Assembly: GCA_965369945.1 (NCBI GenBank)
Contig: CBDUST010000247.1
Location: 1 to 7,130 of the forward strand
From: JADFNO01 sp965369945
Lineage (GTDB): Bacteria; Planctomycetota; Phycisphaerae; Phycisphaerales; SM1A02
Reading direction: 5' to 3'
Length of the DNA stretch: 7,130 bases
This document shows positions 1 through 4,756 of the stretch, piece after piece. The position numbers and the translations under genes are program-made. Under the pieces are notes generated by a model. The model was not told the DNA's origin and did not search any database. It saw only the letters and a list, made by a program, of their open reading frames with translations. How positions within the stretch are numbered: the first letter of the stretch is position 1; each line of letters starts with the position of its first letter.

Positions 1-215
1 AAGTGAGCGAAGTGAATCTCATCACTGATCGTGAAACCGGTCGGCCGCGCGGATTTGGGTTCGTCGAAATCGCTGACGATAATGCTGGCCGTGAGGCCAT
101 CGGCGCGTTGGACGGAAAAGAGTTCGGCTCGCGCCAGATCAAGGTCAACGAGGCCAAGCCCCGAACCGATCGCGGCGGCGGCGGCGGCGGTGGCGGACAG
201 CGTCAACGCTGGTAA
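1..215 (+). CDS. RRM RNA-binding protein, glycine-rich C-terminus (5' end missing)
   Basis: The 3' part of a small RNA-binding protein that binds single-stranded RNA through one RNA recognition motif. The frame is already open at base 1, so the N-terminal strand with the RNP2 motif lies outside the window. The GTG at position 3 is internal, because bacterial RRM proteins have 'VSEVNLITDR' in mid-domain. The visible part has the RNP1 octamer RGFGFVEI with its two aromatic RNA-stacking residues. It then has the second helix (AGREAIGALDG), the last strand (RQIKVNEAKPR) and a tail with a run of eight Gly before QRQRW. The full family member is usually about 90-120 residues. A strong terminator follows 27 bases after the stop, so this is the last gene of its transcript. 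Such proteins in bacteria are often linked to cold adaptation or RNA chaperoning; that role is inferred. Confidence 0.92.
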   Translation, partial: VSEVNLITDRETGRPRGFGFVEIADDNAGREAIGALDGKEFGSRQIKVNEAKPRTDRGGGGGGGGQRQRW

Positions 216-242
216 GCACAAACTCAAACATGTGAATGAATC

Positions 243-274
243 ACCGGCCATCGAGAGGTGGCCGGTTTTCTTTT
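243..274 (+). terminator. Intrinsic terminator of the RRM gene
   Basis: A perfect 8-bp stem (ACCGGCCA at 243-250 with TGGCCGGT at 259-266) closes an 8-base loop. It is followed by TTTCTTTT at 267-274, a good T-tract for + strand transcripts. It lies 27 bases after the RRM stop codon and separates that gene from the repeat-rich region to the right. Confidence 0.85.
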
Positions 275-351
275 GGCTGTACTGCCAACGGCGCCGGATT
301 CTCGGTTCGATGTGAACGAAGCGAAGCGAGGAGATTCTGCCCTGTCCATAG

Positions 352-426
352 GACTTCGATGGCAACGGCAACGTCGGTTCGTCCGATCTCCTTGTTCTGC
401 TCGCCAACTGGGGGCCGTGTCCGTAA
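352..426 (+). repeat. Orphan dockerin-like tail, copy 1
   Basis: These bases read as one EF-hand-like half of a type I dockerin: DFDGNGNVG, then SSDLLVLLANWGPCP and a TAA stop. The calcium-loop pattern DxDGNGxVG and the end 'LLANWGPCP' are typical of the C-terminal tails of secreted planctomycete proteins. No gene leads into it: the codon directly before GAC 352 is a TAG (349-351) in the same frame. It is therefore a free-standing tail, either a gene remnant or a dispersed repeat. The core is shared with copies at 1168-1218, 2374-2442 and 4685-4756, all on the same strand. Confidence 0.8.
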
Positions 427-512
427 AGAAGGCACTGGGCATGAGGAAAGGGTGTGGAGCCGCAAGCCGTTTAGGCTTGGATTTCGTGCCAGGGGGGGGC
501 GTTACACTAGTG
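427..512. other. Non-coding stretch with a small hairpin
   Basis: No convincing gene lies between the RRM stop (215) and the next start (576). Besides the terminator and dockerin tail, this part holds a perfect 6-bp hairpin, CAAGCC (463-468) and GGCTTG (474-479) with loop GTTTA, and a run of eight G at 492-499. The hairpin has no T-tract, so it is a poor terminator. I cannot assign it a function. Confidence 0.35.
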
Positions 513-542
513 CTCGGAAAGCTCGGCGGTGGAGCCGGGCGA
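513..542 (+). repeat. 30-bp repeat upstream of the zinc-ribbon gene, copy 1
   Basis: This segment matches 960-989 at 27 of 30 bases. In one frame it reads SESSAVEPGE (copy 2: SESSTVELGD), and the frame runs on through GQMDNVCLESR to a TGA at 577-579. That stop overlaps the ATG of the next gene at 576 in an ATGA. The frame is closed upstream by a TAG at 508-510 and has no ATG before 550, so it is either the tail of a lost gene or a tiny leader ORF. A GAAGG at 541-545 lies 4 bases before the in-frame ATG 550. Confidence 0.6.
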
Positions 543-575
543 AGGTCAAATGGACAACGTCTGCCTAGAATCTCG

Positions 576-866
576 ATGATGACAACAGTCGCACAAAGAC
601 TCGCCGTTCGATATGTGCTGATGGTCGCCGTGGCGGGTGCGATCTTCTTCTCGGGGATCGTGTTCCGCGAGCATTTACCGCGGCGCGTTCCGGTGGCGCT
701 TGCCGTCGGCGGACTCGTCTTGGGAGTCGTCGTATGTGGATTTTGGTTTCGTGCGGCGTTGCGAGTACGGACCGACGCATGCCCGCATTGCCAGTATCGC
801 TTTGTTCCCGGCGAGCTACGCCCGTCGCGGTGCGCGGAGTGCGGAAAGCCGACCACCGTGAACTAA
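576..866 (+). CDS. Small membrane protein with C-terminal zinc ribbon
   Basis: A 96-residue protein with two hydrophobic helices (about residues 12-30 and 38-58) joined by a short basic, proline-containing loop (REHLPRR). A C-terminal zinc ribbon follows, with knuckles CPHC (69-72) and CAEC (86-89). The four cysteines should bind one zinc ion structurally. Small membrane proteins with such a ribbon are common in planctomycetes and have no known enzyme activity. I chose ATG 576 because the upstream reading has no signal-like or conserved sequence. ATG 579 is equally possible. There is no clear Shine-Dalgarno just before 576. The ATGA overlap with the mini-frame ending at 577-579 suggests re-initiation by ribosomes finishing that frame. 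The function is unknown; the gene looks intact. Confidence 0.75.
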   Translation: MMTTVAQRLAVRYVLMVAVAGAIFFSGIVFREHLPRRVPVALAVGGLVLGVVVCGFWFRAALRVRTDACPHCQYRFVPGELRPSRCAECGKPTTVN

Positions 867-884
867 GTTCCCGGTCCGAATCAA

Positions 885-952
885 GGGGCGCACTGGCCCT
901 GTTGGCACTCGGCGCTGTTGGCGTTCGCCGCAAGCGCAAACTAGCAGCGTAA
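885..952 (+). pseudogene. Orphan C-terminal sorting-signal tail (PEP-CTERM-like)
   Basis: The frame ending at TAA 950-952 reads GALALLALGAVGVRRKRKLAA. A hydrophobic Ala/Leu/Gly/Val stretch is followed by a cluster of basic residues at the very C-terminus. This is the layout of the membrane-anchor part of PEP-CTERM and related sorting signals on exported proteins. The Pro-Glu-Pro motif is missing in frame; one frame over, just upstream, VPGPNQG can be read, which could be a decayed version. No exported-protein body precedes it, because the zinc-ribbon gene stops at 866 in another frame. I read it as the remnant 3' end of a lost gene. It could also be chance in GC-rich sequence. Confidence 0.35.
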
Positions 953-954
953 GG

Positions 955-1014
955 ATGGACTCCGAAAGCTCGACGGTGGAGCTGGGCGATGAACAAGGAG
1001 TGAGTGTCGGATGA
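955..1014 (+). CDS. Possible 19-residue leader or gene-tail ORF
   Basis: The frame starts at ATG 955, reads MDSESSTVELGDEQGVSVG and ends at TGA 1012-1014. The stop overlaps the ATG (1011) of the membrane protein gene in an ATGA. The same peptide core and the same ATGA arrangement occur before the zinc-ribbon gene at 576. The frame contains the Shine-Dalgarno of the next gene (995-1000). Its own ribosome site is poor, since AAGG directly touches the ATG. It may be a coupling leader or the remnant 3' end of a lost upstream gene. Confidence 0.3.
   Translation: MDSESSTVELGDEQGVSVG
960..989 (+). repeat. 30-bp repeat upstream of the Gly/Leu/Phe protein gene, copy 2
   Basis: It differs from 513-542 at three positions. 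In the SESS[AT]VE[PL]G frame these are one silent serine change, Ala to Thr and Pro to Leu. The frame is kept over the whole repeat and carries on to the ATGA junction at 1011-1014. Confidence 0.6.
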
Positions 1015-1154
1015 AGAAACGAAACCTCGGCTATCTTGGACTCCTTGGGCTACTCGGCCTTCTCGGGTTGGTATCGGACAACCCGGGCATGTACGGCTTC
1101 TACGGGTTCTTTGGATTCTTCGCATTCTTTGGCGCAAAGGATTCTCAAGGCTAA
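1011..1154 (+). CDS. 47-residue Gly/Leu/Phe-repeat membrane protein
   Basis: A very small hydrophobic protein. After MKKRN comes a Leu/Gly block (LGYLGLLGLLGLLGLV, residues 6-21), a short polar turn SDNPGMYG, a Phe/Gly block (FYGFFGFFAFFG, residues 30-41) and a polar tail AKDSQG. Both blocks repeat glycine every third residue with large hydrophobic residues between. This gives a glycine face, as in helices that pack tightly in membranes, so a two-helix hairpin is likely. I know small proteins with 'GFLGLLGL...YGFFGFFGFF' composition from bacteria and methanogens, often beside a helix-turn-helix regulator; no function is known to me. The start is well supported: AAGGAG at 995-1000 is 10 bases before ATG 1011, and positively charged residues follow. 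No regulator gene is nearby. The dockerin-like tail begins just after the stop. Confidence 0.82.
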   Translation: MKKRNLGYLGLLGLLGLLGLVSDNPGMYGFYGFFGFFAFFGAKDSQG

Positions 1155-1167
1155 CTGCTCTTGCCCG

Positions 1168-1218
1168 CGTTCGTCCGACCTCCTCGCCCTCCTCGCCAAC
1201 TGGGGGCCGTGTCCGTAG
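1168..1218 (+). repeat. Orphan dockerin-like tail, copy 2 (5' end eroded)
   Basis: This segment reads RSSDLLALLANWGPCP and a TAG stop at 1216-1218. The calcium-loop half present in copy 1 has been replaced by unrelated sequence just left of it. The frame is not that of the membrane protein ending at 1154; reading back, it runs out of frame through that gene. It is therefore a tail fragment without a body. The core from TCC 1174 to the stop is nearly identical to the copy at 2374-2442. Confidence 0.8.
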
Positions 1219-1251
1219 GAATAAAACACCCCGCTATTGCCGGGAGGAGGC

Positions 1252-1563
1252 TCAGCCCCGTCGAGGACTGCGGTCTACTCGCACATAATGCCTCCTTACG
1301 TGACGATTGGACGCACCGCCTCCGATGATGCCGAGATCGATCAGGACGGCAAGGATCAGTGCCAGGAGATAGATCCCGCTCACTGAACCGTTGGCATTGA
1401 TCGCCCAGGCGTACGCGAGCGTAGTCAGGGGCATGAAGAAGAAGCCTAGCAGTGGCCAGACGATAGTCTGGTACGCCGCGCCAATGTAATCGCTGAAGAT
1501 CACCACCAGGATGATGGCCAACCTCGGCATGAACAGAGCTACGCAACCAACAAGGCACGGCAT
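1252..1563 (-). CDS. Small three-helix membrane protein, unknown function
   Basis: A - strand protein of about 103 residues. It has three hydrophobic segments, at about residues 13-32, 35-55 and 61-80, and a basic C-terminal tail (RHVRRHYVRVDRSPRRG). The middle 'IVWPLLGFFFMPLTTLAYAW' is strikingly ordered, with a polar NANGS turn between helices 2 and 3. I believe I have seen similar proteins as hypothetical membrane proteins in planctomycetes and other bacteria, but I cannot name a family. The start is uncertain. ATG 1563 and ATG 1530 both lack a good ribosome site. The frame is open to TTG 1608, where AGGAG (1609-1613) directly abuts the TTG and lies 3 bases before a GTG. A possible promoter at 1628-1656 would fit the longer form. 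The gene looks intact and stands alone, flanked by + strand fragments. Confidence 0.7.
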   Translation of the reverse strand: MPCLVGCVALFMPRLAIILVVIFSDYIGAAYQTIVWPLLGFFFMPLTTLAYAWAINANGSVSGIYLLALILAVLIDLGIIGGGASNRHVRRHYVRVDRSPRRG

Positions 1564-1627
1564 GAAGGTACTGTCTTCGATGCGTCGGCTTGAGGCAAGT
1601 ACCACCAACTCCTACACCGCCAGCGCC

Positions 1628-1656
1628 GCTATCGTGAAAGGGGCATGAATGGTCAA
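1628..1656 (-). promoter_or_regulatory. Possible sigma-70-type promoter for the - strand membrane protein gene
   Basis: Read on the - strand, TTGACC (1656-1651) is a five-of-six match to the -35 box. It is followed after exactly 17 bases by GATAGC (1633-1628), a weak -10 box with three of six matches. The predicted start of transcription is about 10 bases before the frame's first TTG (1608). It overlaps the start of the divergent DUF5681-like fragment. Confidence 0.3.
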
Positions 1657-1864
1657 ACCTTCAACAAAGGGTTCTAACGGTCGAGATGAACACGGGCGGT
1701 TCCTGCCCGGTCATCCTGGCGGTCTATACTCTCTGCGCGCGAATCGTTCGACGGACCGGCGAGGTAAGGCGGGCCACTACAACGGATTGAACCGTAGTGT
1801 CTCCCGCGTGTCGCGCGCGAGTCGTTTTGAAGAGGGTTGCGATCGGGGAGGGCCGTGTCCGTAG
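1649..1864 (+). pseudogene. Truncated DUF5681-like head joined to foreign sequence
   Basis: The first ~25 residues, MVKPSTKGSNGRDEHGRF then LPGHPGG, match the N-terminal signature of DUF5681-like proteins ('NGRDxxGRFxxGNPGG'). These are uncharacterised proteins often found near phage terminase genes. The normal continuation (PxRPKG or NPHAxxVAxLR, over 100 further residues) is absent. Instead the frame passes through unrelated Ser/Arg-rich sequence, a small hairpin (1775-1799) and the 38-bp repeat. It ends in the last five codons of the dockerin-like tail (GPCP stop). The start is well marked, with GAAAGGGG at 1636-1643 five bases before ATG 1649. I judge this a broken gene whose 5' end survives. 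A chance match of the head cannot be excluded without a search. Confidence 0.5.
1814..1851 (+). repeat. 38-bp junction repeat, copy A
   Basis: It matches 1999-2036 at 35 of 38 bases. Copy A runs directly into the 82-bp block that begins at 1851, while copy B borders the kinase fragment. A weaker partial match (CGCGCGAATCGTT) lies near 1736-1748. It has no coding sense that I can see. Confidence 0.75.
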
Positions 1865-1932
1865 CTCCACTGCAAACGGGCCACGCGGGACGGTCAGTCG
1901 TCCTGCTCGTTCGAGTTCACTTCATCGGGTAG
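1851..1932 (+). repeat. 82-bp composite repeat, copy 1
   Basis: It matches 4743-4824 at 76 of 82 bases. The block starts inside the last codons of the dockerin-like tail (GPCP stop, 1850-1864). It crosses a short spacer and ends with the reverse complement of the last 12 codons and stop of the small gene found complete at 4786-4944. Similarity ends sharply after 1932, where the other copy continues into the gene. Confidence 0.85.
1894..1932 (-). pseudogene. 3' remnant of the 52-residue small gene
   Basis: On the - strand this reads LPDEVNSNEQDD and a TGA, identical in protein to the end of the small gene at 4786-4944. The first 40 codons are missing; unrelated GC-rich sequence takes their place. 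It is part of the 82-bp repeat. Confidence 0.75.
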
Positions 1933-1998
1933 CCGCCGTGACCCGAGCCAGCCCAGCCAAGCGGTAGCAACGAGGTGAGCGGACTCTCTCGCAACGGT

Positions 1999-2036
1999 CG
2001 CGCGAGTCGTTATGAAGAGGGTTGCTCTCGGGGAGG
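1999..2036 (+). repeat. 38-bp junction repeat, copy B
   Basis: This is the second copy of 1814-1851, with three differences. Its right end falls exactly where recognisable kinase sequence stops on the - strand (codon 79 lies at 2036-2038), so the repeat marks the break point of the kinase fragment. Confidence 0.75.
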
Positions 2037-2272
2037 CGAATGACCTTCAGGGCGACAAGTCGGGTGGGCTTGTCCTGCTCGGCGAGAAAGACGGTTCCCA
2101 TGCCGCCTTCGCCGAGGACGCGAACGACCTTGTATCGGCCGATGAGTTGCCCGAAGCGCTTGCCGAGATCCAGCGACACGGTGCTGATGACAGCTTGCGG
2201 TTGTTGCGGTGCGCCCGCCGGCTCATCCCCGGTCACGCCCTCGGGATCGACGGTCTTGTCAGAATCCTCCAT
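2036..2272 (-). pseudogene. N-terminal fragment of a planctomycete Ser/Thr protein kinase
   Basis: The first ~79 codons of a Hanks-type kinase. From ATG 2272 it reads MEDSDKTVDPEG, then a Pro/Gln-rich linker. The start of the catalytic domain follows: IGRYKVVRVLGEGGMGTVF (ATP-binding glycine loop, residues 45-62) and VALKVIR with the ATP-anchoring Lys 76. After Arg 79 the sequence leaves the family: no helix-C glutamate, HRD or DFG follows, only about 35 unrelated residues. The start is well supported, with GGAG 2-5 bases and GAAGGA further upstream of the ATG, and a TACAAT -10 box about 37 bases upstream. The fragment cannot be active. It is not the missing head of the kinase at 5479-7130, since it lies downstream of that gene on the same strand. 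It could be a copy of another paralogue's head. Confidence 0.85.
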
Positions 2273-2308
2273 CGCTCCATCCTTCGTTCTGCAGTGTTCT
2301 CGGCCCTC

Positions 2309-2314
2309 ATTGTA
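2309..2314 (-). promoter_or_regulatory. Possible -10 box of the broken kinase gene
   Basis: Read on the - strand, TACAAT lies 37 bases before the kinase fragment's ATG. It would give a short leader that includes the ribosome site. No good -35 box lies 16-18 bases upstream; the sequence there contains GCCCATTTGGGC. The call is tentative. Confidence 0.3.
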
Positions 2315-2373
2315 CCGGATTCCGGCCCAAATGGGCTCATGCCGTGCCGGTGGGAGCCTAGCGAGGCGAACCG

Positions 2374-2442
2374 GTCGACAACAGCGCCGTCGGCGCATCC
2401 GACCTCCTTGCCCTCCTCGCCAACTGGGGGCCGTGTCCGTGA
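2374..2442 (+). repeat. Orphan dockerin-like tail, copy 3
   Basis: This reads VDNSAVGASDLLALLANWGPCP and a TGA at 2440-2442. The start of the calcium loop is eroded (VDNSAVG against DFDGNGNVG in copy 1). It lies in a gene-free stretch with no exported protein before it in frame. The core matches the copy at 1168-1218 almost base for base. Confidence 0.8.
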
Positions 2443-2645
2443 CGAGAAGGCATCGAGGGATCGAGAGGCTTGAGGGCAAGGGCGTCTTCGTCCATTGCCC
2501 CGAATATGGGCGGTGATCGGAATCGGCCCTTGGGCGACGGCCTGGACTCTGCTCGGAGGAGATTGGGCCCGATCTTGAAGGAATCTGCATCCGTAGGCAT
2601 ACTCGGGGCATAGGTATCCTTGCCGGGCGGTTAGTCTATCAACGA
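2443..2645. other. Gene-free stretch before the Asp-box protein gene
   Basis: I see no convincing coding sequence, repeat or clear promoter here. A - strand open frame (2358-2600) covers it, but over its left part it is the antisense shadow of the dockerin-like tail, and it has no recognisable domain. The promoter of the gene at 2659 should lie within this stretch; I could not pick one with confidence. Confidence 0.4.
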
Positions 2646-2658
2646 ATGGAGAAAGACG

Positions 2659-4683
2659 ATGGCATGCAGCGTTGAGCTACGAACCAAACTGACGGTTCCG
2701 GCGATCCTGGCACTCCTGTTTGTGATGACTGCGGCACACGCTGCGGAGCCTCCTCAGAAGCGGCCTCCGGAGCTCGATCAGCCTCATGAGAAGGGTGTGG
2801 AGTGGACGATCCGATCCCTCCCAGGTCCACGGCTGACTGCCCCACCGGCCGTGCCGACGGTTGGCGGCTTCGTCAGCGTTCAGGTGAACATCGACGAGTT
2901 CGGCAACAACATCCTCAACGACGCCGGCAACGAGCCGTCGATCGCGGTCGATCCGACGGCCCCGAACCGCATGGTGATCGGCTGGCGTCAGTTCGATACG
3001 GTCCTCAATAACTTCCGCCAAGGCGGCTGGGGCTATTCCCACGACGGCGGGCGGACGTGGACGTTCCCCGGCGTGCTGGAGCCGGGCGTTTTTCGCAGCG
3101 ACCCGGTGCTCGATTTCGATGCTGAGGGCAACTTCTACTACAACAGCCTGCGTGTCGTTGGTGGTGACTTTGACTGTCAAGTCTTCAAGTCGTCGGACGG
3201 CGGTGTCACATGGGGCGAGCCGATTTGGGCTTGGGGCGGTGACAAACAGTGGATGGTTATTGATCGCACCGGTGGCATCGGCCACGGCAACATCTACGCC
3301 AACTGGACCGTGTTCTTCAGTGTTTGCAACGGGCAGTTCACACGTTCGTACGACGGCGGCCAGTCGTTTCTGGACTGCATCGATGTTCCGAATGAACCGC
3401 AATGGGGAACGCTCGCGGTCGGACCGGATGGCGAGCTGTATATTGCCGGCACAGGTTTCCTCGTCGCCAAGTCCACCACATTGCAGGATGAAGATTTGCC
3501 GGCGGACTTCGACTTCGTATCGTTCGTGGATTTGAACGGAAACACTGTATTCGGAGACGGTCCAAATCCCGGCGGGTTACTTGGACAAACGTGGGTTGCT
3601 GTGGACAACTCCGACGGTCCGATGCGCGGCAACGTGTATTTACTAAGCTCAGTCAATCCACCCGGTTCGGATCCGTTGGACGTCATGTTCTCCCGCAGCA
3701 CCAACGGCGGAGTAACGTGGTCCGATCCGGTCAGAGTGAACGACGATCCGACGAATAATGGTGCGTGGCAATGGTTCGGAACGATGTCTGTTGCCCCGAA
3801 TGGCCGAATCGACGTGATCTGGAACGACACGCGCAACACCGGCCAGACAAACATGTCGGAGTTGTTCTATTCGTTCTCGACTGATGGAGGCGTGACATGG
3901 TCAATAAACACGCAAGCGAGCCCGGTCTTCAATAGTTGGGTGGGTTGGCCGGATCAGAGCAAAATCGGCGACTATTACGACATGATCTCGGACGATGTCG
4001 GCGCGAATCTGGCCTGGGCGGCGACCTTCAACAACGAGCAGGATGTCTATTACCTGCGCATCGGCGACTATGACTGCAACGGCAACGGCATCGGCGACAC
4101 CGATGATCTGGCCAACGGCGACAGTGACGACTGCAACGAAAACGATATCCCGGATGAATGTGAGATCGCGGCCGGGACAGTGCTCGACGACAACGGAAAC
4201 GGTATTCCCGATGAATGCGAAGGCGACATCGTCGGTCCTGACGACTTCAGCGCGTTCCGCGGTTTCTACGACTCCGGTGATTTGGACAGCCTTCTGGAAG
4301 CGGATGATGACAAGCTGTGCTACAGCCCGGGCATCACGCTCGCCCAAACCGAAGCCCCGATCACACTAGACTTCACGGGAACCTTGCCCACCGATTCGCC
4401 AGCTTCACTTGACGTGACGATCGAATCGTCAGCGAATACTGTCGGTTTGGAACTCACAATCTCATTCTGGAACTACAACACGAAGTCGTGGGATGTTGTC
4501 GGTACGGATATGCAAACGAACAACGTCGATACAGTCAGGACGTTTGCTGGCGTACCGGCAGATCATGTGGAGCCGGGCAGTGGCGAAGTGATGACTCGAT
4601 ACGAAGTTCGTGTCGTGAGCTTTATATTCGTCTTCCCATGGCTGGATTGCGTTGATCATGTCTTCTGGACGGTATCGAACTAG
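2659..4683 (+). CDS. Secreted Asp-box (BNR) beta-propeller protein with calcium-type repeats
   Basis: A 674-residue exported protein. A signal peptide (hydrophobic core 11-22, likely cut after AHA, residue 28) is followed by a sialidase-like propeller. Five Asp boxes are visible: SHDGGRTW (127), SSDGGVTW (178), SYDGGQSF (230), STNGGVTW (347) and STDGGVTW (407). Residues 470-522 hold Asp/Asn/Gly/Cys repeats (DCNGNGIGD, NDIPDECE, DNGNGIPDECE) of thrombospondin-3 or EF-hand type, likely binding calcium. Residues 523-674 are a beta domain ending 'VEPGSG...FPWLDCVDHVFWTV', a layout I recognise from planctomycete exported proteins. Asp boxes are structural, and I do not see the full catalytic set of a sialidase, so binding or another hydrolase activity is equally possible. 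The start is clear: GGAG at 2648-2651 is seven bases before ATG 2659. A dockerin-like tail follows the stop, one frame over. Confidence 0.88.
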   Translation: MACSVELRTKLTVPAILALLFVMTAAHAAEPPQKRPPELDQPHEKGVEWTIRSLPGPRLTAPPAVPTVGGFVSVQVNIDEFGNNILNDAGNEPSIAVDPTAPNRMVIGWRQFDTVLNNFRQGGWGYSHDGGRTWTFPGVLEPGVFRSDPVLDFDAEGNFYYNSLRVVGGDFDCQVFKSSDGGVTWGEPIWAWGGDKQWMVIDRTGGIGHGNIYANWTVFFSVCNGQFTRSYDGGQSFLDCIDVPNEPQWGTLAVGPDGELYIAGTGFLVAKSTTLQDEDLPADFDFVSFVDLNGNTVFGDGPNPGGLLGQTWVAVDNSDGPMRGNVYLLSSVNPPGSDPLDVMFSRSTNGGVTWSDPVRVNDDPTNNGAWQWFGTMSVAPNGRIDVIWNDTRNTGQTNMSELFYSFSTDGGVTWSINTQASPVFNSWVGWPDQSKIGDYYDMISDDVGANLAWAATFNNEQDVYYLRIGDYDCNGNGIGDTDDLANGDSDDCNENDIPDECEIAAGTVLDDNGNGIPDECEGDIVGPDDFSAFRGFYDSGDLDSLLEADDDKLCYSPGITLAQTEAPITLDFTGTLPTDSPASLDVTIESSANTVGLELTISFWNYNTKSWDVVGTDMQTNNVDTVRTFAGVPADHVEPGSGEVMTRYEVRVVSFIFVFPWLDCVDHVFWTVSN

Positions 4684-4684
4684 C

Positions 4685-4756
4685 TTCGACGACAACGGCA
4701 CCATCGGCGCGTCCGACATTCTCGCCCTCCTCGCCAACTGAAGGCCTTGTCCGTAG
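4685..4756 (+). repeat. Dockerin-like tail, copy 4, just after the Asp-box gene
   Basis: This reads FDDNGTIGASDILALLAN, then TGA (4739-4741) where the other copies have TGG for Trp. The old end (CP and TAG 4754-4756) is still readable behind the stop. The tail begins two bases after the TAG of the Asp-box gene, in the +1 frame. Removing the single T at 4681 would fuse the two in frame. Here the tail may be the former C-terminus of that protein, cut off by a one-base insertion. Confidence 0.75.

Noticed and set aside
241..866. Reading the zinc-ribbon protein from an upstream start (202 codons from 258)
   Set aside because: That start lies within the terminator of the RRM gene, and the extra 106 residues run through the dockerin-like tail in the wrong frame with no conserved features.
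1775..1799. Hairpin CACT/ACGG...CCGT/AGTG inside the broken DUF5681-like frame
   Set aside because: It has short stems with a bulge, no T-tract and no second copy; too weak to list as an element.
1151..2611. A recurring - strand peptide 'TDTAPSWRGGxGGR' in several open frames (224-856, 1151-1558, 1922-2611)
   Set aside because: It is the antisense reading of the dockerin-like tail repeat (reverse of the ANWGPCP-stop region), not a conserved protein motif.
2677..3402. Long - strand open frame (241 codons) opposite the Asp-box gene
   Set aside because: It lies fully within a well-supported gene, has no ribosome site or known domain, and its Val/Ala/Arg-rich composition is typical of an antisense shadow in GC-rich DNA.
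3901..4347. Valine-rich - strand open frame of 148 codons
   Set aside because: It is the antisense shadow of the Asp/Asn/Gly-rich repeats of the Asp-box protein: GAC/GAT codons read backwards give Val/Ile.
352..4756. Integron-like cassette array with attC sites at the repeats
   Set aside because: The repeats share coding sequence of a dockerin-like tail. I find no RYYYAAC/GTTRRRY pair with an attC-like fold in them, and no integrase is in the window. Cassette-like gain of genes remains only an analogy.
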